Source: Hyphococcus sp. (GTDB lineage: Bacteria; Pseudomonadota; Alphaproteobacteria; Caulobacterales; Parvularculaceae). Taken from it: a DNA stretch of 64,000 bases. A program made the translations under genes and the position numbers. Positions 1-9,095 of this stretch are shown piece after piece. Within the stretch, counting starts at the first letter, position 1, and each line of letters opens with the position of its first letter. The notes below the pieces were generated by a model that saw only the letters and a program-made list of their open reading frames with translations, was not told the origin of the DNA and did no database searches. The stretch covers positions 1 through 64,000 of the forward strand of contig JAJFGB010000009.1 of the NCBI GenBank assembly GCA_021776335.1, written 5' to 3'.

Positions 1-308
1 AAACCGACACCTTCCCAGCCACGACCTTTCGTCGCCGAGCCGGTCAGGTGCGTGTGCATGTCAATGAAGCCAGGCATGATTGTCCGATCACCAAGATCAA
101 TCGTTGGCGTATCTGCCGGCACCGTCAGCACGGCTGTCGTTGCCGCGGCAACGATCTTGCCGTCTTCGATCAGCAATGCGGGGTTCTCAATTACCGACTG
201 AGAAACTGGATCAATCATCCGCGCTGCGGTGAGATAGGTAGTCTCAGCCTGCGCTGGAAGCGCAGTAAGGGCGGCGGTCAGCGCCGCTACGGATGCGATA
301 AATTTCAT
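1..308 (-). CDS. Exported amidohydrolase, N-terminal part (cut by window edge)
   Basis: The first 102 residues are visible. They begin with a signal peptide (charged MKF start, hydrophobic stretch, cleavage likely after LPAQA near residue 21). A beta-strand region typical of amidohydrolase N-termini follows, then the metal-binding motif D83-M-H85-T-H87 in the context PGFIDMHTHL. This is the hallmark of imidazolonepropionase/dipeptidase-like amidohydrolases, which hydrolyse amide or related bonds with one or two metal ions; with a signal peptide it would act in the periplasm. The ATG at 306-308 has a good ribosome site (AGGGGAAG) just upstream. The C-terminal body lies outside the window, so the substrate cannot be judged. 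Confidence 0.8.
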   Translation of the reverse strand, partial: MKFIASVAALTAALTALPAQAETTYLTAARMIDPVSQSVIENPALLIEDGKIVAAATTAVLTVPADTPTIDLGDRTIMPGFIDMHTHLTGSATKGRGWEGVG

Positions 309-470
309 AACGATCTTCCCCTGACTGTTTTGTGGGAAAGTCCGATGTTTGTGGGGAGCATGTCAATGGCAGGTTTTCGCCAGAAGGCGTCGTTCAGCTG
401 GTTGCCATCGAGTAGCTTCTACGGTGAGTTTTCAGCACGCTCAAACCACGATTTTAGGTGCGGCCCGCTA

Positions 471-1367
471 TCACTCAAGTGTTTTCATCCGTTCCACGAG
501 AAAATCGACAAATGCACGAACCTTTGGTGCCAAGTGTCGGTTGTGTGCAAATACGGCGTTGATTGGTGTGCTGGGAGGTGCCAAGGCAATGCCCTTGAGT
601 AGGGGAACGAGATGTCCGTTTTCTAATTCATTGCGAACCATCCAGGTGGGTATCATGATAATTCCTAACCCAGCCAGCGCGCTGTCACGCAAGAAAAAAA
701 GACTGTTTGCGTTGATGCCGCCAGATATGGGTACGTCGAGCGGGCCTTGTGGCAGTTCAAAACTCCAATAGTTTTTCCCCGGGTTTGTTCGGAATGAAAG
801 GCAATTGTGCGTCTCAAGGTCTTTGGGGTGCACGGGCGTTCCGTACTTTGCTAGATATGCAGGGCTGGCGCAAATCAGCGAGCGACTCAGAGCGATTCTC
901 CGAGCGAATAGGCTGGAGTCGTCGAGATGGCCAAAGCGAATTGCCAGATCAATTCCACTATCAACAAGATCCATGTTGCTCGCACTCATGGAAAGACGCA
1001 GCTGAATCTCGGGATAGCGTTCCACGAAACCCGGCAGGATCGGCGCGATATACGCAAGTGCAAAGTCTGGTTCGATTGTTAAATGCAGACTGCCTTGCGG
1101 CGTTTCAGCAAGCCTACTCACGGCCAACCGTGCCTCTTCAAGGTCCTCAACGATACGACGAGCATGTCGAAAATAAATCTCGCCCGCCTCAGTGAGACTC
1201 TGCTTGCGCGTTGTTCGGTGAAACAGCCGTGCGCCAAGTTCGGTTTCTAATTGGGACACTTGCCGGGAAACCGAAGAAGGCGTGACGCCCAGGAAACGCG
1301 CAGCCGCAGAAAAGCTTCCTTCCTGGGCCACACGCGCAAATAGCTGCAAATTCGAAAGTTCGGTCAT
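471..1367 (-). CDS. LysR-family transcriptional regulator
   Basis: 298 residues, the usual LysR length. Residues about 3-62 form the winged helix-turn-helix (LQLFARVAQEGSFSAAARFL, then VSRQVSQLE and LGARLFHRTTR); residues about 88-293 form the effector-binding domain. I chose the ATG at 1367 because it gives the standard LysR opening (MTELSNLQLFARV). An in-frame upstream codon at 1403 would add 12 residues that do not look like LysR. The gene is divergent from the secreted cupin at 1496, with about 130 bases between starts, the common layout in which a LysR protein controls its divergent neighbour. The ligand is not predictable. Confidence 0.9.
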   Translation of the reverse strand: MTELSNLQLFARVAQEGSFSAAARFLGVTPSSVSRQVSQLETELGARLFHRTTRKQSLTEAGEIYFRHARRIVEDLEEARLAVSRLAETPQGSLHLTIEPDFALAYIAPILPGFVERYPEIQLRLSMSASNMDLVDSGIDLAIRFGHLDDSSLFARRIALSRSLICASPAYLAKYGTPVHPKDLETHNCLSFRTNPGKNYWSFELPQGPLDVPISGGINANSLFFLRDSALAGLGIIMIPTWMVRNELENGHLVPLLKGIALAPPSTPINAVFAHNRHLAPKVRAFVDFLVERMKTLE

Positions 1368-1495
1368 TTGTGCATTTTTCACATAAATCTTGTGCCAAAC
1401 CAACTCTTTTTATCAATACAGGAATAGATCATATGGCGATCTGGCAAGCCGCCCGGTTGGATAACCAGCCGCCAAAACCAATTCAGGAGAAAATC

Positions 1496-1930
1496 GTGAC
1501 TTTCACTTCGAAAAATATCTGGTTCGCCATTATGGCGGCCATATCTGGTTTTATGATTGCAAATACTGCCATGGCGAACGAACATTTGAGTCGTTCTGTG
1601 GATGATCTGGTCTGGGAAGAAGGGGGCCCGGGTTTACATTTTGCCCTGGCGTGGGGCGATTGGACACAAGATGACTATGGAATGATTGTGAAAATTGAGG
1701 CCGGACATGCGGCTCCAGACCACAGCCATACGTCAGACTATCACGGCGTGACTATTCAAGGAAACTGGGTTCACACATTTGGTGAAAACGACGACAGATC
1801 ATTGACGCCGGGCAGTTACACTTTTCAATCTGGAAAGGAAGACCACGGTGATCGCTGTGAGGGACCTGAAGATTGTCTCATTCTAATTCATCAACACGGG
1901 CCCCGTGATTTCATTCTGTCGGGCAATTAA
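1496..1930 (+). CDS. Secreted cupin-like protein (DUF4437-type)
   Basis: 144 residues. The chosen start is the GTG at 1496, six bases after AGGAG; it opens a clean signal peptide (TFTSKNIWFAIMAAISGF..., cleavage near TAMA-NE). An upstream ATG in the same frame would put about 40 residues before the signal. The mature part looks like a single cupin barrel: a His pair (H-S-H) in the first motif, the strand DYHGVTIQGNWVH, then PGSYTFQSGKEDHG and LILIHQHGPRDF. This resembles DUF4437-type cupins. The His residues suggest a bound metal, but no reaction can be assigned. It is likely controlled by the divergent LysR gene. Confidence 0.65.
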   Translation: MTFTSKNIWFAIMAAISGFMIANTAMANEHLSRSVDDLVWEEGGPGLHFALAWGDWTQDDYGMIVKIEAGHAAPDHSHTSDYHGVTIQGNWVHTFGENDDRSLTPGSYTFQSGKEDHGDRCEGPEDCLILIHQHGPRDFILSGN

Positions 1931-2374
1931 TCGAAATCTCACGGCTGGGCGCACTACACTGAGCGGGCACACATTCGTCAGAACCAGTTGCACTGTAACG
2001 CCCAAATAACAGTTGCTGAATGACCGCTCGTGGCGCTTTTGAGACCAGACTTCGCCCTGGTAATGTTTTGGCTCTGGATTGTAACGGAACAATGGTGAGC
2101 GAAGTGTTTAATCCGTTTACGTCCAAAATCAGCCGTTCAATTGCTGCATGTTGAACGGCTGAAAGGGTCAAAAATGCTCTGACTGCCAACCTATCTTTCT
2201 GGGAGTTCATCACCAAAGGCAGGTAATCTCTGTGGACCGAGGAGAGGTCGTTTCGGGGTGAGAAAAATCTCAATTTCGTTCGGAAGGCCGGCTCTTAGCG
2301 AATCACAAGAATCGGGTGGCCGGTCTCGTGATCCCTCACTAAGTCAGAAGGCGGAATTCCGGAATGAGGGATTG
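1931..2374. other. Gene-free stretch of about 440 bases
   Basis: No convincing gene. A minus-strand frame (1911-2273) stays open, but its translation shows no family motif and overlaps the cupin end. Composition is less GC-rich than the neighbours by eye. It could be a decayed gene or a regulatory region for the downstream DUF1330 gene. Confidence 0.4.
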
Positions 2375-2692
2375 ATGATGAAATACTACGCACATGGCGA
2401 GATCACGCTGAAGCATCAGGATTGGGTCCAAACCTATATTGTCGAAGTCAATGCATTCATTGAACGGCATGGCGGGTGTGTTCTAAGCCGTTCGATAAAG
2501 ATGGAGAAGATTGAAGGTGAAACGCCCCTACCGACAAATGTGATACTGATAGAATTCCCTTCTCGCGACGCCGCGCTTGCGTTCTTCAATGATCCTGAAT
2601 ATCAGCCGCTTCGTCAGACACGCCTCAATGGTGCGGAGTCGGAATTTACGCTGTTCCCATCCGAAGACCTGGCGGTAACTGGCTTAGAATAA
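2375..2692 (+). CDS. DUF1330 family protein
   Basis: About 105 residues with the small ferredoxin-like fold pattern of DUF1330 (dimeric alpha/beta barrel): a strand with KYYAHGEITLK, the helix YIVEVNAFIERHGG, then VILIEFPSRDAALAFFNDPEYQPLRQTRLNGAESEF split across the second half, where the EFPS.. ALAFF.. DPEYQPL core is typical. Two ATG codons lie in tandem (2375 and 2378); GAGGG at 2366-2370 gives better spacing to the second. The family has no firmly known reaction. The gene stands alone, with a tRNA downstream on the other strand. Confidence 0.75.
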   Translation: MMKYYAHGEITLKHQDWVQTYIVEVNAFIERHGGCVLSRSIKMEKIEGETPLPTNVILIEFPSRDAALAFFNDPEYQPLRQTRLNGAESEFTLFPSEDLAVTGLE

Positions 2693-2870
2693 ATCAGCGT
2701 AGACGAGGCGTGTTTAGCCCCAGCCAATGTCAAAAATACACATAAGAATGGTCTACCACGTCTTGGGTCACGACCGTCTATTTCGGGCCAACAACCACCA
2801 CTCGGGTTCCGCGTACTTTCTCGATTCATTGGTAATAGAAATCACACTGAGGCTTCAAGCGTTTGGAAGG

Positions 2871-2947
2871 TGGCGTCCCCGACAGGATTCGAACCTGTGA
2901 CCCCCAGATTAGGAATCTGGTGCTCTATCCTACTGAGCTACGGGGAC
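2871..2947 (-). tRNA. tRNA-Arg (anticodon CCT)
   Basis: A complete cloverleaf can be folded on the minus strand: acceptor GTCCCCG pairs with CGGGGAC, the D arm contains AGCTCAGTAGGATAGAGC, the anticodon stem CCAGA/TCTGG encloses the loop TTCCTAA (anticodon CCT, reading AGG), and the T arm contains GGTTCGAATCC. The discriminator G and the 3' CCA are encoded (2871-2874). Confidence 0.95.
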
Positions 2948-3006
2948 AGCAAAACCGACTCTAGCGAATTTCGCGCAGTGTCAAAACCGTTTCGTCGATG
3001 GCGGTG

Positions 3007-3576
3007 TTAAATTGATGAAAACGCCGCCGCGCTAGCGCGGCAAAGAGTGTCCGCGATTTGCATAAATTCATCAATGGCGCGGTCGAGCCACTCGAACTCA
3101 TTGTCGGCGAAAGAGCCGACCATGCCGTCGCGGGCGACGCATGCGCCAAAGCGCAGTTTGGCGACGACACTCCGCAATCCCCGCGCCGGAAAATCAAAAG
3201 CGGTCTGCGCGGCAACTATATAGCGATCATGCAGCCGGGTGCAGCGCGCGGCGGCGGCATAGTACCCGGTGCGTTTGGCGAGGGCGGCAAATCCGGCGCG
3301 GCCGGCGTCGAAACCCGGCGGCCGCGCAAATTCCGGATGATGATAGGTCGCCCGGCACAGCCGGTCGGCCTCTTTGCGCGATCTGACAAACGCAGTCCAG
3401 CAGCGGTTCGCCAATGCGAGGCGCCGGTGCAGTTCAGTGTCCGGATTGCTGACAAGGCGCAGGAGATCCGGCGCGGCAGGGGCGAGGGGCGGCGGCAGCG
3501 CGAATGTTGAGGCGGCGATACCGCGGGCGAGCATGGAACGGCGGGAAACACTTATGCTAAGGGATTGGGCAGCCAT
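3007..3576 (-). CDS. Hypothetical protein with Tat-type signal
   Basis: 189 residues. The N-terminus carries a twin-arginine motif (S-R-R-S-M-L) followed by a hydrophobic segment and Ala/Pro residues, so export by the Tat route is likely, with cleavage near residue 35. The mature part is helical-looking and rich in Arg and Ala, with several aromatic residues (NRCWTAF, TGYYAAAARC, NEFEWLDRAIDEFM). No known domain is recognised. A divergent XRE-type gene starts about 160 bases upstream and a strong inverted repeat lies between them, so the two genes may be controlled together. Confidence 0.55.
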   Translation of the reverse strand: MAAQSLSISVSRRSMLARGIAASTFALPPPLAPAAPDLLRLVSNPDTELHRRLALANRCWTAFVRSRKEADRLCRATYHHPEFARPPGFDAGRAGFAALAKRTGYYAAAARCTRLHDRYIVAAQTAFDFPARGLRSVVAKLRFGACVARDGMVGSFADNEFEWLDRAIDEFMQIADTLCRASAAAFSSI

Positions 3577-3645
3577 GGCCTGACTCCTTTTAAGTCGGGT
3601 TGCGGTCAGGCGCGGGACGGGTGTTTCCGCGCCCTCTCGCGCCGC

Positions 3646-3692
3646 TTATCTATGTCAGAGTTTCACGTTTCGTTAAACTTTGACATAGATAA
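3646..3692. promoter_or_regulatory. 18-bp inverted repeat, likely operator
   Basis: Left arm 3646-3663 (TTATCTATGTCAGAGTTT) and right arm 3675-3692 are reverse complements with a single mismatch, separated by 11 bases. The right arm holds TTGACA, a possible -35 element. The repeat sits in the divergent gap between the Tat-signal gene and the small XRE gene, where the XRE product could bind its own promoter. Confidence 0.6.
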
Positions 3693-3737
3693 CAGTGCGG
3701 CTTTGGGTCGTCAAACAGTTTGTTGTATCGAGGCCCA

Positions 3738-3968
3738 ATGAGCATAACTCCAGAACAATGCCGCGCCGCCCGCGCGTTGCTGAATTGGTCGCAGCCTACG
3801 CTTGCCGAATCTGCTGGCACCGCACGGGAAACGATCGCCAATTTCGAACGCGGCGCCCATGTGCCGCACCCCAGCAATCTGGCCGCAATTCAATCTGCGC
3901 TGGAAGCTGCCGGTGTCGAGTTCATCGCCTCCAATGGCGGCGGCCCCGGCGTGCGGCTGAAGCAATAA
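3738..3968 (+). CDS. Small XRE-type helix-turn-helix regulator
   Basis: 76 residues, almost entirely one helix-turn-helix domain: ITPEQCRAARALLNWSQ, TLAESAGTARETIANFERG, then LAAIQSALEAAGVEFIASNG and a short basic tail. This matches the very small stand-alone XRE regulators common in alphaproteobacteria. The ATG at 3738 is preceded by CGAGG. Such proteins usually repress nearby promoters as dimers, which fits the inverted repeat 46 bases upstream. Its targets are unknown. Confidence 0.85.
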   Translation: MSITPEQCRAARALLNWSQPTLAESAGTARETIANFERGAHVPHPSNLAAIQSALEAAGVEFIASNGGGPGVRLKQ

Positions 3969-4142
3969 TTCCCCAGAGCTTGGGCTGACCAGCGCTGCTT
4001 TTTGCGCTGCACCAAACTCGTTTCACCTATCGCCGCGTTAAATTCATGAAATCGACGCCGAATCGTTTTCCTTCCGCTGAGTAACCGCCATAATTGGCGG
4101 CAAATATCCAGCGCAGCGGGGCGTCTGGTGTGGGAGGATTAT

Positions 4143-7100
4143 ATGGTGCGCAAGGAAGCGGCGATCATCGCGGCGAGTATTTTGGCAGCCTTTGCGGGTG
4201 GGTTGCTCATGGGGCGAGCGATCGCGCCGGACTCCGGCTCACGCGGCGCGCCCAACAGCCAGCAAATCGTCGGCGCCGATCCGAGGGACGCCGGCCAGTC
4301 GCGCCGCCCCTTTCAGGAGCGCCGCGCAGATGATGCGGAACGCCCCGAAGATGAACCGGTCAAAGGATTTGCTTACACCCGTGTGATTCTTGATACGGGC
4401 GCTGATCTGCCTAAAGCCTGTTTTCAGTTCAGCCAGGCGCTCGATGACAGCGGCGACGTCAATTACGCGGATTTTGTCCGGTTGACGCCGGATACGGGCG
4501 CTGCCGTCGACGTCGATGGTTCTTCCCTTTGTCTTTCCGGGCTCACATTCGACAAGGATTATCGCGCAAGGTTGCGTGCGGGACTGCCCAGCAAGAAAGG
4601 CGACCGCCTGGAACGCGCCGAGGAAGTTGTCATCGCGTTCGGCGACAAGCCTTCCTATGCGGGTTTTGCCGGCGACGGCGTAATTCTGCCGCGTCTCGAA
4701 GCGGACGGGCTTGGTATCGAAACCGTCAATGTCGAGAAGGTTGCAATATCCGTATACCGCGTTTCTGATCGGTCGCTTGCGCGAAAACAGATCGAAGCGG
4801 GCCAGACCTCAGGGGAGAATGAATATTTCTATGTCTGGGGAGACGAAAACGGCGAAGATGTCGGCGTTGAAATCTGGAAGGGGGAGATCGAAACCCCAGG
4901 CGAACGCAACGAGACGACAACGACCGTATTCGCGCTTGGTGCGGCGCTTGAGGCGTTAGAACCCGGGGCCTATTTTGTCCGTCTGCGCGACGCATCGCCC
5001 GGCGCCAATAAAAACCGTATGGCGCAAGCCTGGCGCTGGATCATGTTCACGGATATGGCGTTGACGACCTATACCGGCGCCGACGGGATTGACGTCTTTG
5101 TGCGCTCGATTGCTTCGGCGCGCCCGGTTGCCGGTGTTGAGCTTTCGATGATCGCCGTCAACAACGAGATTTTGGCGACCGCGATCACCAATGCCGATGG
5201 ACGCGCGCGTTTTGACGGTTCTGCTGTGAACGGGGCTGCGCCGCTGACCCCGCGCATGATCATGGCGAACGGACCGCAAGATGATTTTGCAGCGCTTGAT
5301 TTGCACCGTGCGCCTTTGGATCTTTCCGACCGCAATGTCGCCGGCCGCGCGGCGCCGTCAACACTGGACGGCTTTGTCTATCTTGACCGCGGCATTTATC
5401 GGCCCGGCGAAACCGCTTATATTTCCGGCTTGCTGCGCGATGATGCCGGCCTTGCTGTCGATGACCGGCCGCTGACCGTGACAATCCGCCGGCCAAACGT
5501 CACCGAAGCGGAAAAGCGACGCCTGGAATCACTTGAGATCGGCGGATTTTCCTTTGCCTATGACATTCCTGCGTCGGCGCCGCGCGGCGTCTGGCGCATC
5601 GACATCACCGCTGACGGTTATGACGGTGTTGTTGGGTCGCAAAGTTTTTCCGTTGAGGACTTCGTGCCGCAGCGTCTTGAAGTGGCGATTGAAGCCGATG
5701 AGAAAACGCCAATCAGGCCCGGCGAAGCGCGCGATATAACAATCTCAAGCCGCTATCTTTACGGGGCGCCGGCGAGCGGGCTCGCAGTAGAAGCCGAGGC
5801 GCGCCTGCGCCTTGACCCCAATCCGTTTCCGGACTTTTCAAAATTTCGTTTTGGACCGGTCAATGGGCGCTTTGACGAGCGTTTCCTGACACTGCCAAAA
5901 TCAACGACTGATGCCGAAGGAAAGGCGACGGTCGCGCTCAAGGTTGATGAAGCGCCGAAAGGCTATGGCGCACCGATGCGTGCGGACCTTGTTGTTGGTG
6001 TCGTTGAACCAGGCGGGCGCGTGGTGCGGGAAAGTGCGCGTATTCCGGTGCGTCCCGACGATCACTATGTGGGCCTTAAACTTGCGGGCGACAAGAACGG
6101 GTTCGGACGAGATGACAATGTCGAAGTCGAAGCCGTGTTGCTCGACTGGCAGGGAAATGTCACCGATGGTGAACTTGAATGGAAGCTTGTTGAAGAAGAT
6201 TACTGGTTCGACTGGTATCGCGACAACGGCCAATGGCGCTGGCGACGTTCATTCCGCGATGTTCTTGTGGCGGAAGGCCGTGGCAATACTGGCCGCGAGA
6301 AACTGGCCAGCCTTGTGGGCCAGCGGCTCGATACGGGAACCTATCGTCTGACAGCGACCCAGGCAGGCCGCAAGGCAAAAACTGACATTCGTTTTTATGT
6401 TGGCTGGCGATCCTATGCCGCCGGCGCCGACACGCCCGATCAGGCGGCCATGACCCTGCAAACCGATAAGGTAACGCCGGGCGCGCGTGCACGGCTCTTC
6501 CTCAATCCGCCTTATGAAGGTGAAGCGATTGTGGCGATCGCCACGGACCGCGTGCATCTGGTGCAGCGGGTAAAGGTTAGCGACAAGGGCCGCGAAATCA
6601 TTATCGATACTGATCCGGCCTGGGGCGCCGGATTTTATGTTCTTGCCACCGTCGTGACCCCGCGCGATCCCGGCGACCAACCAGTGCCGCGCCGCGCCAT
6701 GGCGGTCACTTATGTGCCGTTCGACATGTCCGCGCGCAAGCTCGATGTGGCGATTAACGATCCTGAAGTATTCCGCCCACGGCAGAAACTCGATTTGCCA
6801 ATTACCGTTGGCGGTGCAGCAGCGGGATCACCCGTGATGATGACAATCGCGGCGGTCGATGAGGGGATCTTGCGCCTGACAAAATTTAATTCACCCGACC
6901 CGGTTGATTATTATTATGGCAAAAAACGTCTCGGCGTCGGTATTCGCGATGATTATGGGCGCATCTTGCATGCCAATCTTGGCGCAGCCGCGCGCTTCGG
7001 CGGCGATCAGCTTGGCGGAGAAGGCCTGACGGTTGTGCCAACCAAATCGGTTGCTCTTTTTTCCGGCGTACTAACAGTGGGCGATGACGGCAATGTCATC

Positions 7101-9095
7101 GCGCCTATTGAGGTTCCGGACTTTAATGGCGAGCTGCGCCTTATGGCGGTCGCCTGGTCCGATGATAAGCTTGGGTCTGATGCCGAAGCGATGACGGTGC
7201 GCGATCGCGTGCCGGCGGAACTGGCGCTGCCGCGTTTTCTGGCGCCCGGGGATGACGCGACGGCGACGTTGCTCATTGACAATGTTGACGGTGATGCGGG
7301 TGATTATGTCGTTACGCTTGCCGGCGAAGGGCCTGCAGAGATCGGCGCGGTCGAGACGTTCACGCTTGCACAAGGTGAAAAGGCGACTCGAACCTTTCCG
7401 ATCGAAACCGGCGCTATTGGTATCGGCGCCGTCACGCTTGGTGTTGAGGGGCCGGGCGGCTTTTCCGTTGCGCGATCTTATCCAATTCAATCGCGAACGC
7501 CTTATTTTCCGGTCACCGAGGTTCGAACGGCGGCGCTTGAGCCGGGTGAGAGTTTTGTCCTCAATGATGCGGTGACGACGCCTTTCGTACCGGGATCGGC
7601 TGAGGTGACTGTTTCTTTCTCCCGTTTGCGCGGCGTTGAACCCGGGCCGTTGCTCGATGCGCTTTACCGCTATCCTTACGGCTGCTCGGAGCAATTGACG
7701 AGTTCTGCAATGCCGCTCCTCTTTGTAGATGTGCTCGGTGGTGAGGTTGGCCGCGGACCTGAACGCGCGGTCCGTCCGCGCGTGCAGAAAGCCGTGAATC
7801 AATTGCTTAATCGTCAGGGTGCAGATGGCGCCTTTGGTCTCTGGCGTGTCGGTGATCGCTGGGGTTCTCCATGGCTCGGCGCCTATGTCGCTGATTTCCT
7901 GTATCGGGCGCGCAATGAAGGCTATGCCGTGCCTCAGGAGGCGCTTGACCGCGCTTATAGTTCACTCGCGGATATCGCTCGGGTCGACCGATGGTATCTC
8001 GCGAGCTATCAAACCGACGTTTATGATGGGCCGCGAAACAACGATACGCGAGACTATTTGCGTCGCCGTTCAGCCGCTTATGCACTTTATGTGTTGGCGC
8101 GCGCGGGACGGGCGGATCTTTCGGATTTGCGATATTTTCATGATGCGCTTTTGGAAAAAACAGCAAGCCCGCTGGCGAAAGCGCATATTGGCGCCGCGCT
8201 TGCGATGATGGGCGATCGCGCCCGTGCAAACAGCGCTTTCGAACAAGCCGCTGCCTCGATTGGCTGGAACAATCGCGGTGACTATTACCAGACGCCGCTG
8301 CGAGATGCGGCCGGCGTTTTGGCACTCGCCGCTGAGGCGGGGCAGGGCGCTAAAGTTGAGGCGCTGACCGATCGGTTCATTTCTGCGATGAAAGATCCGA
8401 ACCGCATGCATACACAGGAAAAAGCTTTTGTTTTGCTTGCTTCGCAAGCCCTCATTCGAAATGCCGGCCCGATGACGTTATCCGTCAATGGTGAAGAGCA
8501 GGCGGGGCTTCCGCCTGCGCCATCCTTTTCACCAGATGCAACGGAGATTGACGGCGAGGTCACCTATCGCAATGACAGCGATGGTCAGGTATTCCGCTCT
8601 CTGACGGTTTCAGGATCACCCATCACTGCGCCTGTAGCGGTTGATCAGGGGCTTAACCTGACCAAACGCATCGTGACGCGGGACGGTCGGCCTGCCGATC
8701 TTTCGGCCGTTCGTCAAAATGATCGGCTGGTTGTCGTGCTTAGCGGTGTTGCGCTGGACGACCGCCTGCACCCGTCGATCATCGCGGATCTTCTGCCGGC
8801 AGGTTTTGAAATTGAAGCAATTTTGAAACCGGAGGATGGCGGCGGGCGAGGGCGGAGTGGCCCTTATCAATGGGTCGGAGAGCTGACCTATCCGCGCGTC
8901 GCCGAGGCGCGGGATGATCGCTTTGTCGCCGCGGTCGATGTTCGTGGCCGTAGTCGCTTCACTCTTGCCTATATTGTGCGTGCGGTGACGCCCGGCTCTT
9001 TCACTATGCCAGGCGCGGCTATGGAAGATATGTACCGGCCCGGTGTGTTCTCGCGCACCAGAGTAGGGCGCGTGTCGATCGCACCGGCGCAGTGA
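4143..9095 (+). CDS. yfhM: Alpha-2-macroglobulin family protein (YfhM-like)
   Basis: 1650 residues, matching the E. coli YfhM class (about 1650). The ATG at 4143 follows GGGAGGA at good spacing. The N-terminus is a hydrophobic anchor (EAAIIAASILAAFAGGLLMG) without a lipobox Cys, so the protein is probably tethered to the inner membrane by an uncleaved signal; E. coli YfhM is instead a lipoprotein. Recognisable parts are macroglobulin beta domains in the first half, the bait/MG region (FVYLDRGIYRPGETAYISG near residue 420), and the thioester motif C1181-S-E-Q1184 in a YPYGCSEQLTSS context, followed by the alpha/alpha toroid. These proteins trap attacking proteases in the periplasm by a thioester bond. 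The stop overlaps the start of pbpC, the standard partner. Confidence 0.95.
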   Translation: MVRKEAAIIAASILAAFAGGLLMGRAIAPDSGSRGAPNSQQIVGADPRDAGQSRRPFQERRADDAERPEDEPVKGFAYTRVILDTGADLPKACFQFSQALDDSGDVNYADFVRLTPDTGAAVDVDGSSLCLSGLTFDKDYRARLRAGLPSKKGDRLERAEEVVIAFGDKPSYAGFAGDGVILPRLEADGLGIETVNVEKVAISVYRVSDRSLARKQIEAGQTSGENEYFYVWGDENGEDVGVEIWKGEIETPGERNETTTTVFALGAALEALEPGAYFVRLRDASPGANKNRMAQAWRWIMFTDMALTTYTGADGIDVFVRSIASARPVAGVELSMIAVNNEILATAITNADGRARFDGSAVNGAAPLTPRMIMANGPQDDFAALDLHRAPLDLSDRNVAGRAAPSTLDGFVYLDRGIYRPGETAYISGLLRDDAGLAVDDRPLTVTIRRPNVTEAEKRRLESLEIGGFSFAYDIPASAPRGVWRIDITADGYDGVVGSQSFSVEDFVPQRLEVAIEADEKTPIRPGEARDITISSRYLYGAPASGLAVEAEARLRLDPNPFPDFSKFRFGPVNGRFDERFLTLPKSTTDAEGKATVALKVDEAPKGYGAPMRADLVVGVVEPGGRVVRESARIPVRPDDHYVGLKLAGDKNGFGRDDNVEVEAVLLDWQGNVTDGELEWKLVEEDYWFDWYRDNGQWRWRRSFRDVLVAEGRGNTGREKLASLVGQRLDTGTYRLTATQAGRKAKTDIRFYVGWRSYAAGADTPDQAAMTLQTDKVTPGARARLFLNPPYEGEAIVAIATDRVHLVQRVKVSDKGREIIIDTDPAWGAGFYVLATVVTPRDPGDQPVPRRAMAVTYVPFDMSARKLDVAINDPEVFRPRQKLDLPITVGGAAAGSPVMMTIAAVDEGILRLTKFNSPDPVDYYYGKKRLGVGIRDDYGRILHANLGAAARFGGDQLGGEGLTVVPTKSVALFSGVLTVGDDGNVIAPIEVPDFNGELRLMAVAWSDDKLGSDAEAMTVRDRVPAELALPRFLAPGDDATATLLIDNVDGDAGDYVVTLAGEGPAEIGAVETFTLAQGEKATRTFPIETGAIGIGAVTLGVEGPGGFSVARSYPIQSRTPYFPVTEVRTAALEPGESFVLNDAVTTPFVPGSAEVTVSFSRLRGVEPGPLLDALYRYPYGCSEQLTSSAMPLLFVDVLGGEVGRGPERAVRPRVQKAVNQLLNRQGADGAFGLWRVGDRWGSPWLGAYVADFLYRARNEGYAVPQEALDRAYSSLADIARVDRWYLASYQTDVYDGPRNNDTRDYLRRRSAAYALYVLARAGRADLSDLRYFHDALLEKTASPLAKAHIGAALAMMGDRARANSAFEQAAASIGWNNRGDYYQTPLRDAAGVLALAAEAGQGAKVEALTDRFISAMKDPNRMHTQEKAFVLLASQALIRNAGPMTLSVNGEEQAGLPPAPSFSPDATEIDGEVTYRNDSDGQVFRSLTVSGSPITAPVAVDQGLNLTKRIVTRDGRPADLSAVRQNDRLVVVLSGVALDDRLHPSIIADLLPAGFEIEAILKPEDGGGRGRSGPYQWVGELTYPRVAEARDDRFVAAVDVRGRSRFTLAYIVRAVTPGSFTMPGAAMEDMYRPGVFSRTRVGRVSIAPAQ

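Noticed and set aside
1911-2273. 120-codon minus-strand frame between the cupin and DUF1330 genes
   Set aside because: No motif, overlaps the cupin end, and starts without a ribosome site; at most a decayed gene.
7071-7802. 243-codon minus-strand frame inside the alpha-2-macroglobulin gene
   Set aside because: Arg/His-rich composition typical of antisense shadow frames; the plus-strand gene has clear motifs over the same bases.
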